DNA of 64,000 nucleotides from Sinomonas atrocyanea (GTDB taxonomy: Bacteria; Actinomycetota; Actinomycetes; Actinomycetales; Micrococcaceae). The DNA is taken from assembly GCF_030811715.1 (NCBI RefSeq), contig NZ_JAUSRH010000001.1:434001-498000 (forward strand), in the 5' to 3' direction. Positions within the stretch are counted from its first letter, which is position 1, and every line of letters starts with the position of its first letter. The translations under genes and the position numbers were made by a program. The notes below the pieces were generated by a model. That model was not told where the DNA came from. It made no database searches and saw nothing but the letters and a program-made list of their open reading frames with translations. This document shows, piece by piece, positions 27,879-35,946 of the stretch.

Positions 27879-28801
27879 GGCAGCTCACCCCGCTCCGCCT
27901 CGCGCGGCTCCACGAGGCCGGAGGCGTGCCGGCCCGTGTACTCGTCGACCTCTTCGGGCCCGGCGGCGTAGTCCGGGTTGCCCACCGTTCCGGCGGCGTG
28001 CTCGGCGTAGCCGGTCTCCTCCGGGTACCCTTCCCGGGCGTTCTCGAGGCCCTGACCGTACCCCGCTGCCGTGCCGTAGCCCGTCTCCTCGGGGTACGCG
28101 CCAACGGGTGGGTACACCGGTCCGGTGCCTGCTCCGGCACCCGTTCCGGCGCCCGCTCCGGCCATGTAGCTGCCGTCGGTGGGGAAGCCCTCGCCCGTCG
28201 GGTATGCGGCGGTGGGGGCGCTGGGCTGGGCCGGCGCCTGAGTGGGCCTGGCCGGGACCTGGGCGGACGGGGACGGCGCCTGGCCCCCGCCGTCGGACGC
28301 GTTGGCCGCAAGCGACCGCGATAGGCGGCCGGCGAGCAGGCCGGCTCCCGCGGCAATCGCGAGGAACGCGCCGGGCCTGCGCCTCGCGTAGCCCTTGACC
28401 TCCTCGAGGAGGGAACCAGGGTCCCTGGCGTCGAGCCAGTCGGCGAAGGATCCTGCGCGCGAGGCCGCCTGGCGCACGAGGTCGGTCGCGACCCCGGATC
28501 CTTCGCTGTTGGAAGCCATCGAGTGGAGCTCGTGGTGGATGGAGCGGAGCCCCTCGGCAGCCCTCGACTGCTGGTGGGCGGCCTGCTCCATGAGTTCCTG
28601 GCGGCTCTGGTGGTACAGGTCCTTGGCCTGGTACTTCGCTTCGTGGGCAACGTTGGTGGCCTCCTGCTTGGCCACCCCTCCCACGGCTCCGGCGGACGAG
28701 GCCGCGTCGCCCGCGACCCCTTGGGCCTCGCCCTTCACCGCGTCCGTCGTCGATGGGGACTGCTGCGGCCCTCCGGGATATCCAGACAGAGATTCGCTCA
28801 T
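27875..28801 (-). CDS. Low-complexity membrane-associated protein, first gene of trio
   Basis: The 308-residue protein has a Ser/Ala-rich N-terminus and a helical middle (AKYQAKDLYHQSRQELMEQA). A hydrophobic patch (GAFLAIAAGAGLLAGRLSR, about 150-168) is followed by a long Pro/Ala/Gly/Tyr-rich tail with repeats of YPEETGY-type sequence. No catalytic motif is seen. AAAGGA precedes the ATG. It leads the unit with the holin-like and DUF3618 genes. Confidence 0.65.
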   Translation of the reverse strand: MSESLSGYPGGPQQSPSTTDAVKGEAQGVAGDAASSAGAVGGVAKQEATNVAHEAKYQAKDLYHQSRQELMEQAAHQQSRAAEGLRSIHHELHSMASNSEGSGVATDLVRQAASRAGSFADWLDARDPGSLLEEVKGYARRRPGAFLAIAAGAGLLAGRLSRSLAANASDGGGQAPSPSAQVPARPTQAPAQPSAPTAAYPTGEGFPTDGSYMAGAGAGTGAGAGTGPVYPPVGAYPEETGYGTAAGYGQGLENAREGYPEETGYAEHAAGTVGNPDYAAGPEEVDEYTGRHASGLVEPREAERGELP

Positions 28802-28853
28802 GGTCTTTTCCTTTCGCGATCGTCACTCGGTCGAGTACCTGACGCATGGTCGG

Positions 28854-28878
28854 ATACCCGATCCCGGGAAATTCACAC
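28854..28878 (-). promoter_or_regulatory. Candidate sigma-B/F-like promoter for the trio
   Basis: On the minus strand GTGT (28878-28875) and GGGTAT (28859-28854) are 15 bp apart, close to the GTTT-N13-16-GGGTAT pattern of actinobacterial stress sigma factors. It overlaps the end of the lacI gene. Confidence 0.35.
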
Positions 28879-29895
28879 GAAAGGCGTGGACGAAGGCGGC
28901 GCGGTGGACTCCCGGACGATGAGCCGCTGCTCGGCAACCTCGCTGTGGACTGCTCCCGCCGTGCCGCTGAGTTCGGCGAGCAGCATCTGGGTCCCGCGGC
29001 GAGCCTGCGCCCGCGGATCCTGCCATACGGTGGTGAGCCCGGCCGAGGCTCCCATCTCGTGGCCGTCGATCCCCACCACCGAGAGGTCCTCCGGCACGCG
29101 CAGGCCCAGGCGCCGCGCCTCGAAGAGCACGCCGAGGGCCATCTCATCCGAGGCACAGACGATCGCCGTGGGCCGCGGCTCGGGCAGCGCGACGAACCGG
29201 TGCAGGGCCTCGACGCCGCTCGCGACGGTGAAGTTGCCGAAGAAGGAGGCGTCCGGATGGAGCTCGAGCCCGGCGGCGTGGACGGCATCGTTGAACCCCT
29301 CCACGCGGATCTGGGGCACGGAGAAGTTCAGGTCCGAGTCGTCCTGCCCGTGCAGGAGCGCGATGTGCCGGTGGCCGAGGCCGATGAGGTGCTCGGTGAT
29401 GGAGCGCGCGGCGAGGTAGTCGTCGATCCCGACGTTCGGGCACCCCGGCACCGGGCCGCCGACCACGACGAGGGGCATGTCGATCGCATGCAGGTCCTCG
29501 ATCTCCTCCGGGCGCAGGAACATGCACAGGAGCAGGAGCGCGTCGATCTGCTTGTGCACCATGGCCTTGCTGAAGAGCCGCTCGCGCGGGGAGGAACGCC
29601 CGCCGAGGTTGAACAGGGAGAGGTTGTACCCGTGTCCGTGCAGTTCCTGGTCGACGCCGGCGATCGCCTTGCCGAAGAACCACCGATCGACGTACGGGGC
29701 CAGGACCCCAATGGTGCGCGTCTTGCCGCTCGCGAGCCGCGAGGCGGCCGAGGACGGCACGTAGCCCAGTTCCTTGGCCGTCGCCAGAATCTTGGCGCGG
29801 GTCTCCGGAGAGACCCGCGGCAGGCCCCGGATGGCCCGTGAGACCGTCGCCGTCGACACCCCCGCGGCGGCAGCGACGTCGTCGATCCCTACCAT
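28873..29895 (-). CDS. LacI-family regulator of the second sugar ABC operon
   Basis: The 340-residue protein has the helix-turn-helix IDDVAAAAGVSTATVSRAIR (4-23), a hinge SSAASRLASGKT and a sugar-binding-type effector domain ending in IVRESTAPP. It is the last gene of the ABC operon (39 bp after the small membrane gene). GGGAGGG lies before its ATG. The operator at 33557-33574 in front of the binding-protein gene is the probable target. The effector is likely the imported sugar. Confidence 0.85.
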   Translation of the reverse strand: MVGIDDVAAAAGVSTATVSRAIRGLPRVSPETRAKILATAKELGYVPSSAASRLASGKTRTIGVLAPYVDRWFFGKAIAGVDQELHGHGYNLSLFNLGGRSSPRERLFSKAMVHKQIDALLLLCMFLRPEEIEDLHAIDMPLVVVGGPVPGCPNVGIDDYLAARSITEHLIGLGHRHIALLHGQDDSDLNFSVPQIRVEGFNDAVHAAGLELHPDASFFGNFTVASGVEALHRFVALPEPRPTAIVCASDEMALGVLFEARRLGLRVPEDLSVVGIDGHEMGASAGLTTVWQDPRAQARRGTQMLLAELSGTAGAVHSEVAEQRLIVRESTAPPSSTPFV

Positions 29896-29934
29896 GTTCC
29901 CTCCCCGGGGAAGGCCGCCGCGGCGGCCCGTGAA

Positions 29935-30216
29935 TCAGCCCTTGAACTCGTCCTTCTCGCCGCGGAGCACCCTGCGCCGCAGCTTCCACAGGCCCGCCAT
30001 CGCGAGCAGGACGGCGAACAGGCCGAGCGCCCAGCCGAGCGCGGACTGGCCCGTGACTTCGAGCCAGACCGTGATGGCGAGGAGGATGAGGCCCCAGAAG
30101 GCCAGGAAGCCGATGAAGATCTCGAACTGGTCGACCACGGCCCTCCTGTGGTCGGAGGAACGGCGGTAGGCCGCCCCTCCGACGGACAGGGGATCGTGGG
30201 CGTCTGGCCTGCTCAC
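29935..30216 (-). CDS. Small two-span membrane protein in sugar ABC operon
   Basis: The 93-residue protein has a polar head of about 30 residues, two hydrophobic spans (about 32-52 and 57-77) and a basic tail LWKLRRRVLRGEKDEFKG. The GTG start overlaps the permease stop (GTGA), so it is tightly coupled to the transporter. I do not know its function; it may be an accessory or stabilising subunit of the importer. Confidence 0.65.
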   Translation of the reverse strand: MSRPDAHDPLSVGGAAYRRSSDHRRAVVDQFEIFIGFLAFWGLILLAITVWLEVTGQSALGWALGLFAVLLAMAGLWKLRRRVLRGEKDEFKG

Positions 30217-31094
30217 TTGACGGCGCCGGCGGTGAGGCCGGCCACGATCTTGCGCTGGAAGACGAGCACGAGGATCACGAGCGGGACCGTGACGATGGTG
30301 CCCGCGGCCATGACGGCCGTGTAGGGCTCCTGGTGCGGCTGCGAGCCCGCGAAGTACGCGATCGCCACGGTGACGGTGCGGGTCGAGTCCGAGGACAGCT
30401 GGCTCGCGATGAGGAACTCGTTCCAGGCCGAGATGAAGGCGAGGATCGCCGTCGTGAACGTCGCGGGAGCCGCCAGCGGGAGGATGACCTTCCGGAAGGC
30501 CTGGCCCTGGGTGCACCCGTCGATGCGCGCCGACTCTTCCAGCTCCCACGGCATCTCGCGGAAGAACGAGGTCAGCGTGTACACCGTCAGTGGGAGCGTG
30601 AAGGAGATGTTCGGGACGATGAGCGCCTGGTAGGTGCCCATCCAGCCGATGTTCGTGAACAGCTGGAACAGCGGGGTCACGAGCGCCACGCCCGGGAACA
30701 TCGAGGCCCCGAGGATGAAGCCCATGACGGCGAACTTGAACCGGAAGTTCAGCCGGGCGAGGGCGTAGGCGGCGAAGACGCCGACCACGAGGGCCACCAC
30801 GGTGGTCACCCCCGCCACGATGAGGCTGTTGAGCAGGTTCCGGCCGAAGTGGTTGCCCAGGTTCTCATCGAACACCGTGGCGAAGTTGTCCCACGTGACG
30901 TGCGTGAAGAAGAACGTCGGATCAAAGGTGAACGCCGTGTCGCGGAAGGCCGTGACAATCATCCAGTAGGCCGGTGCGAGGCACCAGATCAGGATGACAG
31001 CGGCCGAGATGTAGGTCCGCAGCGCGGCCCAGTCGAAGCCCTTGCGGCGCGCCGGGACGGCTGCGGTCCGGGGCAGGGTTGCCGTGGCTGCCAT
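30213..31094 (-). CDS. Carbohydrate ABC transporter permease (MalG type), second operon
   Basis: The 293-residue permease has six spans, the EAA loop MPWELEESARIDGCTQGQAF near residues 187-206 and the tail IVAGLTAGAVK. The ATG at 31094 has GGAGGAAG upstream, just 1 bp after the previous stop. It partners the MalF-type gene. No ATPase is encoded here. Confidence 0.9.
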   Translation of the reverse strand: MAATATLPRTAAVPARRKGFDWAALRTYISAAVILIWCLAPAYWMIVTAFRDTAFTFDPTFFFTHVTWDNFATVFDENLGNHFGRNLLNSLIVAGVTTVVALVVGVFAAYALARLNFRFKFAVMGFILGASMFPGVALVTPLFQLFTNIGWMGTYQALIVPNISFTLPLTVYTLTSFFREMPWELEESARIDGCTQGQAFRKVILPLAAPATFTTAILAFISAWNEFLIASQLSSDSTRTVTVAIAYFAGSQPHQEPYTAVMAAGTIVTVPLVILVLVFQRKIVAGLTAGAVK

Positions 31095-31095
31095 G

Positions 31096-32100
31096 TCACT
31101 TCCTCCCCGAGGACGTCGCCGCGCCGACGGCATTGGCGCCGAGGAAGCGGACGAAGATGAAGGCGACGATGAAGATCACGAGGAAGGTGATCGTCGAGAG
31201 CGCCGCAGCACTATTGAATCCCTCGCGGATCTGGTCGACCACGAGGATCGAGAGGGTCGAGGTGTTGTTGGCGCCCTGCGTCATGATGTACGGCAGGTCG
31301 AACATGCGCAGGGCGTCCAACACGCGGAACAGGATCGCGACCATGAGGGCCGGCTTGACGAGCGGCAGGGTGATCTGGGTGAAGCGCTGCCAGGAGGAGG
31401 CGCCGTCGACCTTGGCCGCCTCGTAGACCTCGTCCGGGATCAGCTGCAGGCCGGCGAGGATCAGGAGCGCCATGAACGGGGTGGTCTTCCAGACGTCGGA
31501 GATGATGATGGCCCACTTGGCGGGCCACTCCGAGCCCGTCCAGAGGATCTGGGTGCCGAGCAGCTTGTTGGCAATCCCGTCGAACGCGAAGATGAAGAAC
31601 CACAGCTTGGCCGTGACGGCCGTGGGGATGGCCCACGGGACGAGGACCGCGGCCCGGACGGCGCTGCGCCCGCGGAACGTCCGCGCCATGATGATGGCCA
31701 TCCAGAAGCCGAGGACCGTCTCGAGGGCCACGGTCACCACCGTGAAGAAGAACGTGGTCCCGAACGAGTTCCAGAACTGGGAGCCGAGGGTCCCGGGCGG
31801 GCAGGCCTGCCCGTTGCACTGCTGGAAGAGCCAGTGGGCGTAGTTGTCGAATCCGGCCGGGCCGCCCTGCTCGAAGAAGCCCGTGGCGGGGTTCAGGCCG
31901 GCGTCCTTCTGGAAGGACATGATGATGGCGTTGACCACCGGGTAGATGATCACGACCGCCAGCAGGACCAGGGTCGGGATGAGCAGGACGGAAGCCCAGC
32001 GGCCCTGCGTCACCTGCTTCCTGTCGGCGCTCTCGCGGCCAGGCATGTGGTGGGCCTTGGAGGACCGCGCCTCGGTGCGCTCTGGGAGTTTCGTGGACAT
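31096..32100 (-). CDS. Carbohydrate ABC transporter permease (MalF type), second operon
   Basis: The 334-residue permease has a hydrophilic N-terminus of about 35 residues, six spans and the EAA loop IPDEVYEAAKVDGASSWQRF. It has a longer first periplasmic loop with GNGQACPPG-type sequence carrying two Cys, as in some trehalose/maltose-type permeases. AGGAG precedes the ATG. Confidence 0.9.
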   Translation of the reverse strand: MSTKLPERTEARSSKAHHMPGRESADRKQVTQGRWASVLLIPTLVLLAVVIIYPVVNAIIMSFQKDAGLNPATGFFEQGGPAGFDNYAHWLFQQCNGQACPPGTLGSQFWNSFGTTFFFTVVTVALETVLGFWMAIIMARTFRGRSAVRAAVLVPWAIPTAVTAKLWFFIFAFDGIANKLLGTQILWTGSEWPAKWAIIISDVWKTTPFMALLILAGLQLIPDEVYEAAKVDGASSWQRFTQITLPLVKPALMVAILFRVLDALRMFDLPYIMTQGANNTSTLSILVVDQIREGFNSAAALSTITFLVIFIVAFIFVRFLGANAVGAATSSGRK

Positions 32101-32124
32101 TGGATGTCTCCTGTTCCGGGGGCC

Positions 32125-32158
32125 GGCGGCCCGGGGGTCGGATGACTCCCGGGCCGCC
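32125..32158 (-). other. Intra-operon hairpin between binding protein and permeases
   Basis: GGCGGCCCGGG and CCCGGGCCGCC form an 11-bp stem around a 12-nt loop in the 73-bp gap between these genes. Such structures often stabilise the binding-protein message or cut read-through, so that more binding protein is made than permease. Confidence 0.6.
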
Positions 32159-32173
32159 AGCCGGAGAACGTGG

Positions 32174-33466
32174 CTACTTGGCGGCCTCGATGGCCGACTG
32201 CATGTCAGTCAATGCCTGGTCCACCGTCTTCTCCCCCTTGAGGGCGGCGTAGGCGTTGTCCTGCACGGCCTTGGTCACGGCCGGGTAGAACGGCGTGACC
32301 GGGCGCGGGACGGCGTTCTCGATCGAGGTCTTGAGCACCGGCAGGTAGGCGAGCTTGGAGGTCAGGCTCGGATCGGTGTACAGGCTTCCGAGCACCGGCG
32401 CGAGCGAGCCCTGCGTCGCGTAGAACTTTTCGGTCTCCTCGCTCGTGAGGAACTTCATGAAGTCGAGCGCCGTTGCCTTGTTCTTGGAGTAGACGCTCAT
32501 CGCGACGTTGTGGCCGCCCAGCGACGAGGCGCCGGGACCGTTCTGGCCCGGAAGCGGAGCGATGCCGAACTTGTCGGCCACCTTCGAGGAGCCGTCGGTC
32601 TTGTTCACGATGTTGTACACGTAGGGCCAGTTCCGCAGGAACATGAGCTTGCCGTCCTGGAAGGCCGTACGGCTGTCCTCTTCCTTGTACGTGATGGCCT
32701 CCGCCGGGATGTTGCCGTTCTTGAAGGCATCGACGAGCTTGCTCAGGCCTGTCTTCGCCTCAGGCGAGTTCACCGAGGCCTTGCCCGAATCGTCCACGAT
32801 CTTGCCGCCGAACGAGTTGATGGCCTCCGCCGCGTTCACGGTCAGGCCCTCGTACTTCTGGAACTGGCCCGCGTAGCAGCCGATGTTGTTCTGCTTCGCG
32901 ATGGAGCACATGCTCATCATCTCGTCCCACGTCTTCGGCGGGTTCGGCACGAGGTCCTTGCGGTAGTAGAGCAGGCCGCCGTCCGAGGTCTGCGGCGCCG
33001 CGTAGAGGGTGCCGCCATACGTGGCCGTCTTGACCGTGGCGGGCAGCATGGCCGAGGTGTCGATGGCCGTCTTGTCCTTGAGCGGCTGCAGCCAGCCCTT
33101 CGCGGCGAACTCCGCCGTCCAGACCACGTCGACGTCCACGACGTCGTAGTTGGCATCCTTGGCCTGGAAGTGCTGCACGAGGTCGTCGTGCTGCTGGTCG
33201 GCCTGGTCCGACTGCTCCTTGAACGTGACCTTCTGGTCCGGGTGGGCCGCGTTCCACTTGTCCACGAGCGGGCGGACCACGTTCGAGTTGTCCTTGCCCT
33301 GGACGTAGGTGATCGGGCCGCGCCCGTCGAGGTTGTTGGCCGCATCCCCGCCGCCGTTGCTTCCCCCGCCCCCGCTGGATCCTCCGCTGCAGGCCGAGAG
33401 GGCCAGCACGAGTACGCTTGCCGCGGCCAGAGGAGAGGCATATCTGGAGAAGGTTCGGTTTCTCAT
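32174..33466 (-). CDS. Extracellular sugar-binding lipoprotein, second operon
   Basis: The 430-residue SBP-1 protein has a lipoprotein signal ending LALSAC and a Gly/Ser/Asn-rich linker. Its domains resemble trehalose/maltose (LpqY/ThuE-like) binding proteins: DVVDVDVVWTAEFAAKGWL, WDEMMSMCSIAKQ and MFLRNWPYVYNIV. The sugar is inferred as an alpha-glucoside with low confidence. AGGAG precedes the ATG at 33466. Confidence 0.87.
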   Translation of the reverse strand: MRNRTFSRYASPLAAASVLVLALSACSGGSSGGGGSNGGGDAANNLDGRGPITYVQGKDNSNVVRPLVDKWNAAHPDQKVTFKEQSDQADQQHDDLVQHFQAKDANYDVVDVDVVWTAEFAAKGWLQPLKDKTAIDTSAMLPATVKTATYGGTLYAAPQTSDGGLLYYRKDLVPNPPKTWDEMMSMCSIAKQNNIGCYAGQFQKYEGLTVNAAEAINSFGGKIVDDSGKASVNSPEAKTGLSKLVDAFKNGNIPAEAITYKEEDSRTAFQDGKLMFLRNWPYVYNIVNKTDGSSKVADKFGIAPLPGQNGPGASSLGGHNVAMSVYSKNKATALDFMKFLTSEETEKFYATQGSLAPVLGSLYTDPSLTSKLAYLPVLKTSIENAVPRPVTPFYPAVTKAVQDNAYAALKGEKTVDQALTDMQSAIEAAK

Positions 33467-33533
33467 GCTCGACTCCTGTGTCGGTCGAGGCAGCGCTCAC
33501 GCTCCGCCGCCCCAGTGATTTGTGGTGGGCCTC

Positions 33534-33574
33534 ACACTAGGGCGCATGCAAGGACTTGTGCAAGCGCTTACGCA
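33534..33574 (-). promoter_or_regulatory. Promoter and LacI operator of the second sugar operon
   Basis: TGTGCAAGCGCTTACGCA (33557-33574) is an imperfect palindrome around AAGCGCTT, a LacI/GalR-type operator. On the minus strand -35 TTGCAC (33563-33558) lies inside it, and -10 TAGTGT (33539-33534) follows after 18 bp. Confidence 0.75.
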
Positions 33575-33635
33575 GATCGTTTCCTCCCCGTGACCTGTCT
33601 GGCCCGCGGGACGGGTGGGACTGCTGGGAAAGACG

Positions 33636-33668
33636 GCGGGGGCGCCCTGGGCGTCAGTGCGCCCCCGC
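33636..33668 (-). terminator. Terminator after the LEA-like gene
   Basis: GCGGGGGCGC and GCGCCCCCGC make a 10-bp stem around a 13-nt loop 27 bp past the stop codon. Confidence 0.65.
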
Positions 33669-33694
33669 ATCGGGGCCAGGCTGCAGGGACGGGC

Positions 33695-33943
33695 CTAGTC
33701 GGCCTTGTCTCCCTTGAAGATGCCGGTGATCTTCGAGCCGAACTCCTTCACGTTCTCGGTGACGCCCTCAGCCAAGTCCTTGGCGTGCTGGCCTACGTCG
33801 CCGGAGAAGAATTCCTTCACGTTCTCGGTCGTGTCAGCCGCGAACTCCTTGCCCTTCTCGACCGCGTCCGCCGCGAACTCCTTGCCCTTCTCGACGGCGG
33901 CCTCAAGGCCGTCCTTTGCTCCCTCGGTTCCGTTCCCGCTCAT
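33695..33943 (-). CDS. Small LEA-like 11-mer repeat protein
   Basis: The 82-residue protein is almost entirely made of 11-residue units of the type EKGKEFAADAV / EKGKEFAADTT / ENVKEFFSGDV / ENVKEFGSKIT. This is the amphipathic-helix pattern of group-3 LEA and apolipoprotein-like proteins. There is no signal peptide or membrane span. It may protect membranes or proteins under drying or osmotic stress; that is inference. AGGAGG lies before the ATG and a terminator follows, so it is probably a single-gene transcript. Confidence 0.7.
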   Translation of the reverse strand: MSGNGTEGAKDGLEAAVEKGKEFAADAVEKGKEFAADTTENVKEFFSGDVGQHAKDLAEGVTENVKEFGSKITGIFKGDKAD

Positions 33944-34060
33944 GTGGTTCCTCCTGTCGGGGCCGTGGTGGCCGCTTCGGTGTGGGCGGGGCTGCCCCCG
34001 CGCCTCACGCTAGGCGGACGCGCCACGGGGATTCAAGCGGCCCCGGCACCGCGCAGGGCG

Positions 34061-34705
34061 CTAGCGAACGCGTTCGGCGCGGCTGAATCGGGTACGGGCA
34101 CCCGAGGTGATGTGCAGGAGGACGGGGACCGAGACGCCCACCACGCGCCCGAGTCTGCCCACGAGCCTCTCGACGTCCTGGGCGATCGCGGCCGGATCCG
34201 CACCCTGGCGGGCGACCAGCCGGATCCGCAGGGCAATGCGGCCCTCGAAGTCCACGGCGACGACGCTGCTGCCCAGGACGTCCTTGCGCGGTGCGAGGGC
34301 TCCCCGTACCGCCTGCTCCACTGCAGCGGCAGCGATGGTCACCCGGCCCCGCACCTCCCCCGGCGCGAAGCCCCCGTCCGGCCCTGCGCCCCCGTCGGGA
34401 CCCGTCGCTGCGACCAGGTCGCTGCGCCCCTTCCCCTGCTGTGCGACCCACCACACCATGAGGAGGATGACGACGATGGCCGCCACAGTGAGCAGGAGCC
34501 ACAGCCAGGAGACCCTGGTCCCCGGCACGCGGGAGCCCTCGAAGACGGTGCCCACGGACTCCGCGGCGGACGGCGCCCAGCCGTGCCACCACGACGCCGC
34601 CGCGGGCACGGCTGCCAGCAGCACGAGCAGGGCGCCGACCGCGAGGAGCCCGAGTCCGAACAGGAAGACGAGGACGCGGTTGAGGGCCCGGGGCGTGCCG
34701 TTCAT
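34061..34705 (-). CDS. AmaP-like alkaline-shock membrane anchor
   Basis: The 214-residue protein has two N-terminal hydrophobic spans (about 12-34 and 68-90), then a soluble Gls24-like domain (GRVTIAAAAVEQAVRGAL through GVSVPVLLHITSG). This is the AmaP layout, which tethers Asp23-type proteins to the membrane. The ATG overlaps the upstream stop (ATGA). It is the last gene of the Asp23 operon. Confidence 0.7.
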   Translation of the reverse strand: MNGTPRALNRVLVFLFGLGLLAVGALLVLLAAVPAAASWWHGWAPSAAESVGTVFEGSRVPGTRVSWLWLLLTVAAIVVILLMVWWVAQQGKGRSDLVAATGPDGGAGPDGGFAPGEVRGRVTIAAAAVEQAVRGALAPRKDVLGSSVVAVDFEGRIALRIRLVARQGADPAAIAQDVERLVGRLGRVVGVSVPVLLHITSGARTRFSRAERVR

Positions 34706-35331
34706 GCGCCGACCACCCCGGTCCCCTCGACCCGGACCCGCAGCTGGAGGTACGGCGCCGGCCGCAGCCGTGCGAGCTCGTCCTCGGCCGCGGCGAGCAC
34801 ATCCTCGGCCCGCACTGGGATCCCCGAGGTGGGGCGGACATGGACGATCGCCTCCCGCTCGGTCATGACCACATTCACCTGCTCGGGGCGGACCACCGCG
34901 GCGGCCCGCGCGCGGCGCGCCAGCGCGGAAGCAAGCACCTCGTCGTCGACCACGACGGCGATCCTCCCGCCGGGCAGCGAGCGGCGCCCTCTGCGCCCCG
35001 GCCGCACGGCGACGACGGCGAGGATGAGTCCGATCATCGCGAGGACCGCGCCGACGAGCCCGAGGAGCCCGCGGTTGACCCCTGCGGGAAGCCCCGCCAC
35101 GGCGCGGGCTGCCGACTCCGGATCGATGAGCCATGCGGGCTGCCCCAGAGCCTGCAGCGTCGATTCCAGGAGCCCGTACGCGCAGACGACGGCCACGACG
35201 AGGGCCACCACTCCCGCCACATACGCCCGCGACGAGCTGGTCTCCCGGCGGACCGCCGAGTCGAGCCCGTGGCCGCCGTCCTCCGACGCTGCCGGGACGC
35301 GCTGGGCCCGGGTGACGCCGCGCTCAGCCAT
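34702..35331 (-). CDS. DUF6286-type membrane protein of Asp23 operon
   Basis: The 209-residue protein has two hydrophobic spans (about 36-58 and 88-108) and a C-terminal Gls24-like soluble domain (GGRIAVVVDDEVLASALARRARAA through LQLRVRVEGTG). The layout matches actinobacterial DUF6286 proteins, which accompany Asp23 genes. It overlaps the preceding gene by 8 bp. The biochemical role is unknown. Confidence 0.65.
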   Translation of the reverse strand: MAERGVTRAQRVPAASEDGGHGLDSAVRRETSSSRAYVAGVVALVVAVVCAYGLLESTLQALGQPAWLIDPESAARAVAGLPAGVNRGLLGLVGAVLAMIGLILAVVAVRPGRRGRRSLPGGRIAVVVDDEVLASALARRARAAAVVRPEQVNVVMTEREAIVHVRPTSGIPVRAEDVLAAAEDELARLRPAPYLQLRVRVEGTGVVGA

Positions 35332-35758
35332 GCAGGGCCCCCATCAAGGGGCTGAGGACGGCCGGGCGCCGTTCCATCCGCATGCCGGAGATCCGGATGT
35401 CCACGCGGGAGAGTGTTGCCCCGCTGAGGCGGGCAACGGAATCGAGGATGCGGCCCTTCGCCACCGCACAGCGCTCCCACACGCTGCCGCCCCAGACCGA
35501 GGGGTCCGCCGGCGACCCGGCGTCCGACAGGTCCGGAATCGCGATCGGCGCGACGATCCGCAGAGCCAGCAGGCCGGCGTCGTCTGACCAGTCCGCCCGG
35601 ACCTCGGCGGGGCGGATGCCGAGCTCGGCCGCGGCGGCGGCCTGCGCAAGGCTCGTGAGGGCCTGCGTGCTCACCCGGTTCAGACCCGCATGGGCGCCGC
35701 CGGGAGGCCGCGAGGGCGGCGCGGGCACCGTGCCGGCTGGAGGAGGCATCTGGCTCAC
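35324..35758 (-). CDS. Second Asp23/Gls24-like soluble protein
   Basis: The 144-residue protein has a Pro-rich start. A degenerate Gls24-like fold follows, with LAQAAAAAELGIRPAEVRADWSD near 45-65 and a C-terminal DSVARLSGATLSRVDIRISG. The GTG start at 35758 overlaps the preceding stop (GTGA). It probably partners the main Asp23 protein at the inner membrane face. Confidence 0.6.
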   Translation of the reverse strand: MSQMPPPAGTVPAPPSRPPGGAHAGLNRVSTQALTSLAQAAAAAELGIRPAEVRADWSDDAGLLALRIVAPIAIPDLSDAGSPADPSVWGGSVWERCAVAKGRILDSVARLSGATLSRVDIRISGMRMERRPAVLSPLMGALHG

Positions 35759-35946
35759 GAGGAGGATCGCCGCCCCAGCAGAGCCTCCCAGACGCGCCGC
35801 AGATCGAGCCGGCCTTCGGCGGCGCGGCCCAGCGCAGCGCCGATGGCCATGAAGAGGAGCGAGACGAGGAAGCCCCACACACCGAACTGGAAGGACATGA
35901 AGGCCAGGAACGCCCCTGCACCGATGCCCACGACGACCAGACTCAC
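35755..35946 (-). CDS. Small DUF2273-like membrane protein
   Basis: The 63-residue protein has two hydrophobic spans (about 3-20 and 25-42) and an amphipathic basic tail (EGRLDLRRVWEALLGRRSS). DUF2273 proteins of this size are regular members of Asp23 operons. The GTG overlaps the asp23 stop, and its own stop overlaps the next GTG. Confidence 0.7.
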   Translation of the reverse strand: MSLVVVGIGAGAFLAFMSFQFGVWGFLVSLLFMAIGAALGRAAEGRLDLRRVWEALLGRRSSS

